From Bugula neritina (lineage: Eukaryota > Bryozoa > Gymnolaemata > Cheilostomatida > Bugulidae): a DNA stretch of 64,000 bases. A program made the translations under genes and the position numbers. The notes under the pieces were generated by a model. That model had not been told where the DNA came from, did no database searches, and saw only the letters and a program-made list of their open reading frames with translations. Below are positions 1 to 44,151 of this stretch, piece after piece. Where the stretch lies: assembly GCA_964035545.1 (NCBI GenBank), contig OZ037772.1:62001-126000 (forward strand), written 5' to 3'. The first letter of the stretch is position 1; the number at the start of each line of letters is the position of its first letter.

Positions 1-3000
1 CATTTATATACTAGTAACATTATATTACTACATTTATATACTAGTAACATTATATTACTACATTTATATATTAGTAACATTATATTACTACATTTATATA
101 CTAATAACATTATATTACTACATTTATATACTAATAACATTATATTACTACATTTATATACTAGTAACATTATATTACTACATTTATATACTAGTAACAT
201 TATATTACTACATTTATATACTAATAACGTTATATTACTACATTTATATACTAGTAACATTATATTACTACATTTATATACTAGTAACATTATATTACTA
301 CATTTATATACTAATAACATTATATTACTACATTTATATACTAATAACATTATATTACTACATTTATATACTAATAACATTATATTACTACATTTATATA
401 CTAGTAACATTATATTACTACATTTATATACTAGTAACATTATATTACTACATTTATATACTAGTAACATTATATTACTACATTTATATACTAGTAACAT
501 TATATTACTACATTTATATACTAATAACATTATATTACTACATTTATATACTAATAACATTATATTACTACATTTATATACTAGTAACATTATATTACTA
601 CATTTATATACTAGTAACATTATATTACTACATTTATATACTAGTAACATTATATTACTACATTTATATACTAGTAACATTATATTACTACATTTATATA
701 CTAGTAACATTATATTACTACATTTATATACTAGTAACATTATATTACTACATTTATATACTAATAACATTATATTACTACATTTATATACTAATAACAT
801 TATATTACTACATTTATATACTAATAGCGTTATATTACTACATTTATATACTAATAACATTATATTACTACATTTATATACTAGTAACATTATATTACTA
901 CATTTATATACTAGTAACATTATATTACTACATTTATATACTAGTAACATTATATTACTACATTTATATACTAATAACATTATATTACTACATTTATATA
1001 CTAATAACATTATATTACTACATTTATATACTAATAACATTATATTACTACATTTATATACTAGTAACATTATATTACTACATTTATATACTAATAACAT
1101 TATATTACTACATTTATATACTAGTAACATTATATTACTACATATATATACTAGTAACATTATATTACTACATTTATATACTAATAACATTATATTACTA
1201 CATTTATATACTAATAACATTATATTACTACATTTATATACTAGTAACATTATATTACTACATTTATATACAAATAACATTATATTACTACATTTATATA
1301 CTAATAACATTATATTACTACATTTATATACTAGTAACATTATATTACTACATTTATATACTAATAACATTATATTACTACATTTATATACTAATAACAT
1401 TATATTACTACATATATATACTAATAACATTATATTACTACATTTATATACTAGTAACATTATATTACTACATTTATATACTAATAACATTATATTACTA
1501 CATTTATATACTAGTAACATTATATTACTACATTTATATACTAGTAACATTATATTACTACATTTATATACTAATAACATTATATTACTACATTTATATA
1601 CTAATAACATTATATTACTACATTTATATACTAGTAACATTATATTACTACATTTATATACTAATAGCATTATATTACTACATTTATATACTAGTAACAT
1701 TATATTACTACATTTATATACTAATAACATTACATTACTACATTTACATACTAATAACATTACATTACTACATTTATATACTAATAGCATTATATTACTA
1801 CATTTATATACTAATAGCATTATATTACTACATTTATATACTAATAGCATTATATTACTACATTTATATACTAATAACATTATATTACTACATTTATATA
1901 CTAATAACATTATATTACTACATTTATATACTAATAACATTATATTACTACATTTATATACTAATAACATTATATTACTACATTTATATACTAGTAACAT
2001 TATATTACTACATTTATATACTAGTAACATTATATTACTACATTTACATACTAGTAACATTATATTACTACATTTATATACTAGTAACATTATATTACTA
2101 CATTTATATACTAGTAACATTATATTACTACATTTATATACTAATAACGTTATATTACTACATTTATATACTAATAACATTATATTACTACATTTATATA
2201 CTAGTAACATTATATTACTACATTTATATACTAGTAGCATTATATTACTACATATATATACTAGTAACATTATATTACTACATTTATATACTAGTAACAT
2301 TATATTACTACATTTATATACTAGTAACATTATATTACTACATTTATATACTAATAACATTATATTACTACATTTATATACTAATAACATTATATTACTA
2401 CATTTATATACTAATAACATTATATTACTACATTTATATACTAATAACATTATATTACTACATTTATATACTAATAACATTATATTACTACATTTATATA
2501 CTAATAACATTATATTACTACATTTATATACTAGTAACATTATATTACTACATTTATATACTAATAACATTATATTACCACATTTATATACTAGTAACAT
2601 TATATTACTACATTTATATACTAGTAACATTATATTACTACATTTATATACTAATAGCATTATATTACTACATTTATATACTAGTAACATTATATTACTA
2701 CATTTATATACTAGTAACGTTATATTACTACATTTATATACTAATAACATTATATTACTACATTTATATACTAGTAACATTATATTACTACATTTATATA
2801 CTAGTAACATTATATTACTACATTTATATACTAATAACATTATATTACTACATTTATATACTAGTAACATTATATTACTACATTTATATATTAGTAACAT
2901 TATATTACTACATTTACATACTAGTAACATTATATTACTACATTTATATACTAATAGCATTATATTACTACATTTATATACTAGTAACATTATATTACTA

Positions 3001-3402
3001 CATTTATATACTAGTAACATTATATTACTACATTTATATACTAGTAACATTATATTACTACATTTATATACTAATAACGTTATATTACTACATTTATATA
3101 CTAATAACATTATATTACTACATTTATATACTAATAGCATTATATTACTACATTTATATACTAATAACATTATATTACTACATTTATATACCAATAACAT
3201 TATATTACTACATTTATATACTAATAACATTATATTACCACATTTATATACTAGTAACATTATATTACTACATTTATATACTAATAACATTATATTACTA
3301 CATTTATATACTAGTAACATTATATTACTACATTTATATACTAATAACATTATATTACTACATTTATATACTAGTAACATTATATTACTACATTTATATA
3401 CA
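1..3402. repeat. 30-bp minisatellite, about 113 copies
   Basis: A tandem array with period exactly 30 bp (unit begins CATTTATATACTA and ends TATATTACTA) runs from the window edge to about 3402 with essentially no indels. Copies differ mainly at one site (CTAGTAAC versus CTAATAAC). It lies in the GAPVD1 intron downstream of exon 30 and continues off the left edge. Confidence 0.98.
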
Positions 3403-3577
3403 AATAGATTCACTGGACACATTAATTACTATATTGCATGCCAATATTACACTATATGTATATCACTATATTACACACATATATTACTACATTAAACATA
3501 TATATTACCTTATCACATACACATATTACTATATTACACATGTGCTACTATACTAGAATACAATAAGAGAGGCAAAC
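3403..3577. other. Non-repetitive remnant of GAPVD1 intron 30
   Basis: AT-rich intron sequence between the 30-bp array and the exon 30 donor, containing degenerate copies of a TATTACTATATTACA-like motif that may be decayed array material. No gene seen. Confidence 0.6.
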
Positions 3578-35675
<32,098 letters not shown>

Positions 35676-38424
35676 GTTGAGAGGTCAATGCCCTTATTAC
35701 AGTGATCTCTTCATCACAGAACAAGAGATGTTGTGCCAATCAACCAAGTCTAATGTACCCAATGCAGTGTGACCACTAAAAAAAGACAAAATAAATATAA
35801 GACTCAGCTGTAAAAGTCTAACCACAAAGCAGATGCAACTTACAGCTAAACCTTAATGAGGTCAATATAGAAACTTTTAGTTACAGCATTATTTATTCTT
35901 ATTATTTTTTATTCTTATTATTTTTTTATTCTTATTATTTATTCTTATTATTATTTATTCTTATTATTCATTCTTATTATTTATTACACGAATATACTTG
36001 ACATTCTTAATTTATCAATAATAGAAATACCTAACTAAATGAATTTAACAGAGTTATTCCTAGTGCATGATTCTCAAGAAATTAGTATTCAGGAAGTACA
36101 AACTAACAATAGTCATAGTGAGTAACTCACAGTCAGTGTGCAAATCTGGCTCACACTATTACTAACTACATTAAAAGTAGCAGTAAATCAGATAAACAAG
36201 TAAATTTAATCTTAAGGTAATCGTTAATTACAACTCAAATCTGTTTGTTAAGTCCTACTATTGAGTGATTAATTTGATATGATTATTTGATATTGATAGA
36301 GTTGGACTACTTTGAGGCATAAGTTCAATTCTCTATTTTAATTTTGTCCCAACATCTAAGCCTCAACAGCCACAGTGACTGTTTGAGTCAAAGAGAAACT
36401 CAAATGGCACTACTCTATACAAGTGAAGTTGAATGCCTGACTCAAATATGCTAACACTGTCAGTATGTCTATTGCTATACTAATAATAACTGTAACTAGT
36501 GCAATACAGCGCTAATAATAATATACTATACATATTAGCATCACTAACATTAACCCTAAGACTATTGGTATTATACTAGTATGATCGGTTTCATCCCAGA
36601 TAGACCCTAGGCTAAATTCCCCACTTAGACGCTTCCCAGTTAGAGGCTATTTTTATTTCTGTACCATTACATGTAATAATATACCTATAATATACACCTA
36701 TATAAATGTTGCATTGATTGCTAAATAGCTATAGCTAATAGCTATAGTAGCTAATATAAATCATCTGGGATAATATTCCAACTTCCTCTAAAAGATACTT
36801 ATTAACAAAACATCTTTTCACACAACAAGTTTAGAAAATGAAAAATTAATAAGTAAATGCAGATTAAAGGAATTTATTTATGTACTAAATAACAAGCAGT
36901 TGATTCCAGGTTATTTCAATATACCTATATTTCAAAAATATTCAAATAAATTGCACATAGAATATATATTGCACCAAAATAAATAAATAGCTTCTAACTG
37001 GGAAGCATCCATGTGGGATGACACTGTATGATCAGTATTGCTGCTGTTATTAGATCAGCCTGACTCTTACTCTTAGGAAGAGTCAGCGACCTCCAATACA
37101 TTTATTCTAATTCCTGTGTGTTTTATTCTAATTTCAAATTTATATAAAGGGATTTAAATATTATTTGATGGAAGACTAAATTTTATTCTTTGTGATTCTG
37201 CTTGTATGCAACTTTTTTGCATTATTTACTCAGATAATAATTCATTATATAACAACTTGTATTAAAATGATATTATTATTATATTACCGATACCAAAGTA
37301 ATGTATTTCAATCTGTATAGCATTACTAATACCATTAGAGTAAATGCAAAACTAATCCAATTGGTATAACAGTATAAGTATTAGTATTGCTACTAGTATG
37401 AGTAAAAAGAAGGGTAGTTATACTTATAGTACTAATACTCTAATACTAATACTTAAGTTAGTGGGTAGTTAAACTTCAACTTTCCCTTTTAGTTGAACGC
37501 TTACTTAGTTTTAAGCCAAGTACTACTACTTGAACTAGTAATAGTAGTAGTATATTAGGTCTAGTACTACTACTAGTGTACTACTACTAGTGTGCTAATA
37601 CTAGTGCATTACTACTACAACTAGTAATGTACTACTACTAGTGTACTACTAGTATTACCACTGCCACCACCACTACTAATTCTACTACTACTAGTACTAG
37701 TAGAAGTAGCATTACTTCAAGTTTAGCGACGAAAGGGTGGGAAGCAATCACAATGTGAATTTGAATTTTTGTCACTCTATTAGGTTTATAAATCGTAGGA
37801 CTAAATTGATAACACTAATAACTAAGAAGTAATAACATCATATTATTAGTGACAGCGATTAGGAATTTTTATTAATAATAAATTATCATTTATGATTGTG
37901 GGAATCACTCACCGACTGAATCATAATCATTATTGACTAATGTCAGTGAGGTATTACTGATAGTATTATTATTACTGATGAGTATTACAGTATTAGTATA
38001 CTATTGCCTTTGGTAGTACAACTTCATTTATGATTTACTGTTAGTGAAACTATAACTATAAGTCAATCACTATCACTCAATTACTGAATCAGTGTATCAC
38101 AATAAATAAATGTATAATTAATAATTGTCAAACTTATTAATAATATCATTGCTTCAAACTTGATCATCACTTAACTTCATTTTCATAAGCTACCTAATTC
38201 TATAGTCTTAGACGTATAGCAATTGATATATCTGATCAATGTTCTCTACAAATTGACATAGTAATAGTTTGGCAACAGTAGGCGTTCTTCAACATCTACT
38301 AAATGTGTACAAAATTGGCATCCGGTTATGCGCGGTGAATTTACATCTTAGAGACAACGAGCAGACAACTTCACCTAGATTCGCCCAGCAGTCAGTGTAC
38401 TGCAGGAAAAATGGAACTTGCATT
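35676..38424. promoter_or_regulatory. Intergenic region containing the GAPVD1 promoter (location inferred)
   Basis: AT-rich DNA upstream of the GAPVD1 start. It includes a TTATT-rich tract (35885-35985) and scattered CTA/AGT microsatellite fragments (37530-37700). No gene is recognisable and no core promoter motif can be assigned with confidence. Confidence 0.4.
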
Positions 38425-38432
38425 CTATAGAG

Positions 38433-38704
38433 CAGGGATGATCAACCTTACAGAGCAAAAGCCACCTATTAGGATTTCGCCTGAGCCCACAGCATTGTTC
38501 AAATTACTTTGTTGTAAATTTCTGTGAATCATTACACCATAAGTTATAACATCTACTGCAGGCTGCATGTTTTGAAACACTATAAAAACAAGACATCTAC
38601 AGGTTGATTTTTCCAATGATTCATGACTGTGAAATGAATTCAATTGCTATGCCTTTGAGGGTCACATTACTGTAGACTGGGGGCCCACCTGTTGCACAGC
38701 CTTG
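38433..38704. mobile_element. hAT-like MITE
   Basis: The left terminus CAGGGATGATCAACCT and the complement of the right terminus CAAGGCTGTGCAACAGG are imperfect inverted repeats. Flanks CTATAGAG (38425-38432) and TCATAGAG (38705-38712) agree at 6 of 8 positions, as expected for an aged 8-bp hAT target duplication. The interior shares GAGGGTCACAT and CTGGGGGCCC with the element at 13295-13738. No transposase. Confidence 0.65.
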
Positions 38705-38811
38705 TCATAGAGAGTAATACTAGGGGATTATTAATTTTAACCTAAATATTAATGCTATTGTCTACTAATTAGATTTATGCAAAAAAACAAAACACGTTAT
38801 GTAGTACACAG

Positions 38812-38817
38812 TTTATT
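38812..38817 (-). terminator. RPS18 polyadenylation signal AATAAA
   Basis: AATAAA on the minus strand about 40 bp beyond the RPS18 stop codon. Confidence 0.8.
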
Positions 38818-38856
38818 GACTCAAAAGCATTGCTCATACAGAAAGAGTTGAATAAA

Positions 38857-41240
38857 TTATTTCTTTTTCGATACACCAACAGTTCTCCCCCTACGTCCAG
38901 TGGTCTTTGTGTGCTGTCCACGGACTCGCAGGCCCCAGTAGTGACGGAGACCTCTGTGTAGTCTGATCTTCTTCATTCTCTCCATGTCTTCTCTCATCTT
39001 GTTATCTAGAACGTTGGCTATAACCTGCAACATTGAACTACTGTGAACACAAATGTTACAGGAAAAGACAACTTGTTTAGCTCTAAACCCCTAGCCAAGA
39101 CTTTATTCAAAAGTTTCATGTCCCGCATCGCCTATCGTCTACCTATTATTTTTGCTTGTATCTATGCCAGTGATAAAAAGGCTATCTGAAAGATGTTCAA
39201 AGATTACTCGGAACTTGGCATTGAGTATCAAAACAGTGACTTGCACACTCAGCAAATCACCAAAGAACTTGCTATCAAATATATAATAGACAATGACCAT
39301 TTTATCAATAACTTTCTGAGTCAATGCCCCTCTGGAAGATATCGAGCCATCAAATATAGAGGGTCATGAAGCAGAGATAGCTTCTAACGACATCTTGTAT
39401 ATACTTTAAATCAGCTTCTATTTTAAATAATCTACCAGAGTTGTGACTATGTTTCTTTCAATTTTGTTTATGCCTACTTATGTTATAGCCAGCATTCACA
39501 CTGAATTTCACAAAGTGGTGTCATGTCTGTGATATGCAATAAATCAATCAATTAACTTAGCATGAAACTGCAGCATATTTATCTAGTAAGATATTATTTT
39601 CAGAGAAGCTAAAAAGTCTGAAATAAATTCCTAAAAACAATTGTTATAAGTACTGATTACTAAATTAAAAGATCAACCAAATATAAATAAATTTTTATGC
39701 AACTTTCAATAGCAATGTGTTCATAAAAGATATTATAGGACTCAATGACTGCACAGCATCTGAAAATTCTACCTATTGTTACACAAACATCTACTAATTC
39801 CAGCTCACGGAATTTAACTTGCATTACTAAAACTTGAGGCTCTGAAGTTAGAATTTAATGAATATTATGACTATATGACTATGTAGCTACAAACACACTG
39901 CACACAGTAACCAACACACTGCACACAGTAACTAACACACTATGCCCAGTCGCACACACATCAACATGAGATGCTAACCTGTGATGTTTTACCATCTTTG
40001 ATGTCTCTCTGTCTGTTGAGGAACCAGTCGGGGATCTTGTACTGTCGGGGGTTAGACATCACTGTGATAACCTGCTGCACCTGTGAATATATATTATAAA
40101 TAAATGTAATATACAATATCACAAAGATATATAAGTACAGAGTTGACCATTCCAGTCTCACAAATGCTGCCACAAATGCCAGCACATTTTGTATGACCTT
40201 TGATCTTACACCTGACAAATAAACCTGGTTCAGGTGCTCAGCAGGCTGAAGGAAGACACACAGAGGAAAACAGGCAACAGTCTAGCCGACAGCAGAATAT
40301 GTCAAGTAACAATAGACAGCAGGTGTAAGTTAGTCTCAAACATTTGCAAGTCAATTAATTTTCCTTTGTATAAAAATATAATAACTTTAGGTTATCAAGT
40401 GACTCAACTCAGCAGTAAGAATGCTCACCAGTTGCGGTACTTAGATTAGTTGATTAGGGACTGACCTCCTCCTCTGACAGCTCTCCTGCTCGCTTTCTGA
40501 TGTCAATATCGGCTTTTCGGAGCACAGCGTAGGCATATCGCCGTCCAATTCCTTTAATAGATGTTAAAGCATACAAGATGCATATGTTTCCATCGATATT
40601 GGTGTTGAAAATACGCAAAATATGCTGAAACTTTTCTGGTAGTAGCAGCGCCTAAAGTAAATTATTATAAATATAATTATCATGTTGCAGTTGTCATAAA
40701 AGCTATCAAATATCAATTCAATGTAATCAAAGCATAAACTGAAATTATAACTTGGTAACGCAAACTGTCTACCAGGCTGAGGTTGCTAGTTTGGCTAAAG
40801 TAAAACTAAAGTCTAAAGACTAAAAGTAAGAGGCAACACTCGACAGTAAAACTAAAAGTATTACTGTTATATTTATTAGCTTTAAGTAAAAAGTTTAGTT
40901 CTACCGTCAGCGTCACAATTTACAAATACAACTACTCAGTTAAACTTGGGAGTGTACATTAATCAATATCAATATCATGATGGCTAAAATTATTTATTGT
41001 GTTGGTATAATAATAATGTGTAAATATATTTTTTACCAATACATAATGATAATCCGACGCCTGAGGTCATATTCAGTTAAATTTATGTTAAATATCATCA
41101 CTATAGGCTATCTAAGGCAATGAGTAAATGTAAAAAAAACCTTTACAAACAAATATACCCGTTCATTGGGTAAATTTTAGATGTGTGGATAGAGATGTGA
41201 ACAGATAAAATATGGCATAAACTCTGAAGTAACTCACCAT
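38857..41240 (-). CDS. RPS18: Ribosomal protein S18 (uS13), four exons
   Basis: Small-subunit protein of the 40S head (bacterial S13 family). Exons: 41238-41240 (ATG only), 40466-40651, 39979-40080, 38857-39024. They join in phase 0 to give exactly 152 codons, the usual length in animals. The sequence reads [20 protein letters not shown], then [38 protein letters not shown] and, at the C-terminus, [20 protein letters not shown]. The first intron follows the initiator ATG immediately (ATG|GTGAGT). One oddity is [14 protein letters not shown], where most orthologues have basic residues after NIDG. AATAAA follows the stop. Introns 1-3 (586, 385 and 954 bp) hold no clear additional gene. This is a housekeeping gene and likely the most highly expressed in the window. 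Confidence 0.97.
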
Positions 41241-41255
41241 GACGCGTATTGTGTT

Positions 41256-41264
41256 AAAGAGGAA
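41256..41264 (-). promoter_or_regulatory. Possible 5'TOP tract of RPS18
   Basis: The minus strand reads TTCCTCTTTAACAC about 15 bp before the ATG. A pyrimidine run at the transcription start is typical of translationally controlled ribosomal protein mRNAs. The start site itself is inferred. Confidence 0.5.
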
Positions 41265-42279
41265 CCAGAGGCTGATTACGGTCATGCGCATCACATTTTG
41301 TTTATATCAATAGCACCAAACCGAAACTGAAGTTTTTCAGCAAGCACTTCCTGTTTAGACTTGACGGTGGAATTTACCCCCAGGTTAAAGTTTCAGTTCG
41401 GTGGGTCAAGTTTTTACCCATTGAACTGAAAACTTATAGAACTTTTCAGTTCGGTGTTTTTACCAGTCCAACGATTATTAGATTAGAATCAATTATATGC
41501 TGATCACTCACAGTCACATTGTAATTGTCAGACTCAGTTTAACTGCGAGTGTCCCTGGGGCTGCCAGTGTCACACTCACAGTGGGCGCGGCCGTCGTAGT
41601 GAGACTCAGACTCAGACTGAGATTCATTTCTTGCAGTTAGTTTTACTAACTCGAATTTCGATTTGGTGACTTAGGGTGTGTTAAACTTAAGACTGATAAT
41701 ATTAGTACTAGTATCTGTAAGTAATGGTATGGCCGCATTATTGTTACTATACGTATTACTATTACTTTTACAGTAAAACTTTTACTTTTAGTATCACAAT
41801 TTTAATTTACAAAATGAATATTAATATATCAATATGTAATACTAATAATAATTCGATTTAGATTTACCACCACTATCAGTATCAGTACACTTTTGCTATC
41901 AGTATAATAATAATAATCATGACAGACAGACAATGGTAATGATAATATTAATTATAATGATAACCATGTTTGACTATCACCATAGGTTGACTTTGTTAAT
42001 TTATCATATCAACTATTACTATAACTTGAAGCTTAGCATAACTAACATTTAATATGATAATAATTTAAAGCATCGCTATGTGTGCCATCAAATTCAATTG
42101 GACCACTTTAGAGTTATGCTATTCAATTTAAATATCAAAGTACTTTATCACTAGTTAGTTAATTATCACAATGACTAGTAATCGCTTCTTGTAATTGTAA
42201 GAATAAACTTTATTTCAAAGTTTATTAACACTTGAATTTCAAAAGGAATAAACTTGATGCGATAGTGGATCAGAGTTTA
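41265..42279. other. RPS18 upstream region
   Basis: AT-rich intergenic DNA with a short GC-rich island at about 41550-41600. Several copies of a TTTCAGTTCGGTG motif lie near 41385-41460, with an inverted copy at 41320. Overlapping AATAAA motifs on both strands occur near 42210-42225. No gene seen. Confidence 0.5.
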
Positions 42280-42347
42280 CTATAACCAAGCATTGTTCAG
42301 GCTTTCTCTAACTAAAAGCATAGCTGCCGCAATTTCATCATCAGCCA
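42280..42347 (-). CDS. Possible terminal exon of an unrecognised gene
   Basis: After a good acceptor (CTCTATTTTCCAG) the minus strand reads in one frame ADDEIAAAMLLVRESLNNAW plus Leu and a stop (TAG at 42280-42282). AATAAA lies about 60 bp downstream. The peptide is amphipathic and protein-like, but no upstream exons were identified and the family is unknown, so this is tentative. Confidence 0.3.
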
Positions 42348-42539
42348 CTGGAAAATAGAGTAACAGTCAACATGACTGAATTATAAATATCCATATTTAT
42401 ATAATGATTATCAAAGTAGTTGTATGAGTTGCATATAAAAAAATGTACATGGCGTAGGATTAAATATGGGTTCATCACACTCAAACTACTGGAAAGTAGA
42501 AAATAAAATTTATTGACTCACAGGATTGTTGACTCTCCT

Positions 42540-42615
42540 TTGACATGATAGATGAGGATTGAACTGTGCAACTTAGCAGTTTTGTGTTCTTCAAGCTGCT
42601 AAGTTATAGGCTATT
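42540..42615 (-). mobile_element. tRNA-like SINE fragment
   Basis: The minus strand reads TATAACTTAGCAGCTTGAAG and, about 35 bp later, a B-box-like AGTTCAATCC. It is diverged, and no cloverleaf was fully confirmed. Confidence 0.4.
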
Positions 42616-43441
42616 TGCATTGATATCGGTAAAGAAATAAATAAATGATTTTTTATGAAAGGTTATTGATTAAGATGAATAAAACGTGCTGATTTTGATA
42701 AGGTTGTGTTTATAGTTTTTGGTTTGACAAACAAGCAGCACCTAATGTTGCAGATGGCTGGTAAAACCGGCGCTATTTGAGAAACTGCAAATCTACAATC
42801 ACTTTCTGCAGTTACAGGCTAGAGTTACAAGCTATAACATTCAAACAATTAGAAATTGATATTTGAAAACTGTAGTAGAAATTTGTGCATGGAATAACTG
42901 TTGAGGGGAATACGGTGGAAACACTAGAGCCTCTGTTAGACAGCTGCAGCTGTGAGCTCAGCATGGTGTAGCTATTCAATGCAACTGACTGTTTGTGTAC
43001 CAGTGTCAACACTAAACTTTTGTTAACGTAATTTTTATGTCATTTTGCATGGCTTGTTGTTGATGATCAGTCCTTGGTTGGGAAACCTTCACAGATGTAG
43101 TGTAAAATATTATGCTCAGAGTATGTGTATCTTTTACAGGATTTTCTTATCAAATAACCATGATGGCAGAATCCAGAGTCGTGGAAAAAAAGACTCAACA
43201 ATTCGTATCGCTGTGGGTACTGCTCGCAGTACTTCAACAAACTTGAAGATCCCAGAACTCTGCCCTGTCTGCATGTGTACTGCATGAGATGTTTGAAGAC
43301 TGACATTGGTGGTAGGAAGGATCATATCAGATGTGCTTATTGTAGGTGAGTTACAGTACATAATGTATTATATCATGACTTAGATTTCTTTTCTCACCCC
43401 TATAATATAGGAGTTGTCTAATCTGTATCTTTGAAGAGCCA

Positions 43442-43528
43442 ACAATAACGGGCTTTCCATGTACCGATCTCAGATCGATCTCGCTGAGATCGATCTGAGA
43501 TCGGTCCATGGAAAGCCGGTGATTGTTT
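43442..43528. repeat. Near-perfect 87-bp palindrome (compact foldback/MITE)
   Basis: The left arm (ATAACGGGCTTTCCATGTAC then CGATCTCAGATCGATCTC) and right arm are reverse complements with about three mismatches over 41 bp around the axis near 43484. Arms contain nested GATC palindromes. It lies inside the intron of the TRIM relic. Confidence 0.9.
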
Positions 43529-43544
43529 TATGTAGATTATGTAA

Positions 43545-43690
43545 CATATCTCATATTATGTAATATATGGTATATTATGTAATATATCTTATATTATGTA
43601 ATATATGGTATGTTATGTAATATATCTTATATTATGTAATATATGGTATGTTATGTAATATATCTTATATTATGTAATTATTTATAATTA
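43545..43690. repeat. About 36-bp AT-rich tandem repeat
   Basis: Three to four copies of TATCTTATATTATGTAATAT followed by ATGGTATGTTATGTAA. Confidence 0.85.
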
Positions 43691-44151
43691 TATTTGCAGA
43701 GCACTGAGTTTTTATGTTGAGTTTCTCCATGTTGTCATTTATTATGAAGTGAACAGTAGAGCAGCTCAGTGAATAATTCAATACTTACTGGTAGAACTTT
43801 ATTATCTTCAACATAATCTGCTTAGTTCCATGTTTAAAGAAATTCTTTCTGAGTGAGAAATATATTTGAAATTTATTGTATTAATATCGAATATATTTTA
43901 GTTACTATATTATACTAGAAAGTAGAAAGTTGCTTGTAGTGGTGTCAGCTGTTGTGATGTTACTGTAGTCTGTCTGTTTGTCTCAAACTGATTCAATCTG
44001 ACATTATATTTTTAAAGGTGAACTGATGGTAACGATTCCCAGAGAAAGTCTTGGTGTGAGTGACTTGGTGTGGGACATTGCTGTGTATAACAGAGACACA
44101 GTGTTTCTAGCATGTGAAGATGGTATGAGGAAATACACAATAAAATACTAA

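Larger units (their letters stand above)
43160..44151 (+). pseudogene. TRIM-family relic: RING exon plus terminal propeller exon
   Basis: Exon-like block 43160-43345 contains a C3HC4 RING (RCGYCSQYFNKLEDPRTLPC, then LHVYCMRCL, then HIRCAYCR) ending at a good donor (TGTAG|GTGAGT). The in-frame ATG of MMAESRVVEKK at 43160 is in a different frame: the two differ by one base, close to a run of seven A (43185-43191). Block 44018-44151 (acceptor TTTAAAG) reads GELMVTIPRESLGVSDLVWD and ends KYTIKY-stop. It is nearly the same as the last exon of the minus-strand TRIM gene (59622-59758). The B-box, coiled-coil and main propeller exons are absent from the 672 bp between. It looks like a partial inverted duplicate with an internal deletion. 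A short RING-only transcript cannot be excluded. Confidence 0.8.

Noticed and set aside
37972-38000. Second hammerhead (CTGATGA motif)
   Set aside because: No CGAAA box or pairing stems follow; the motif is chance.
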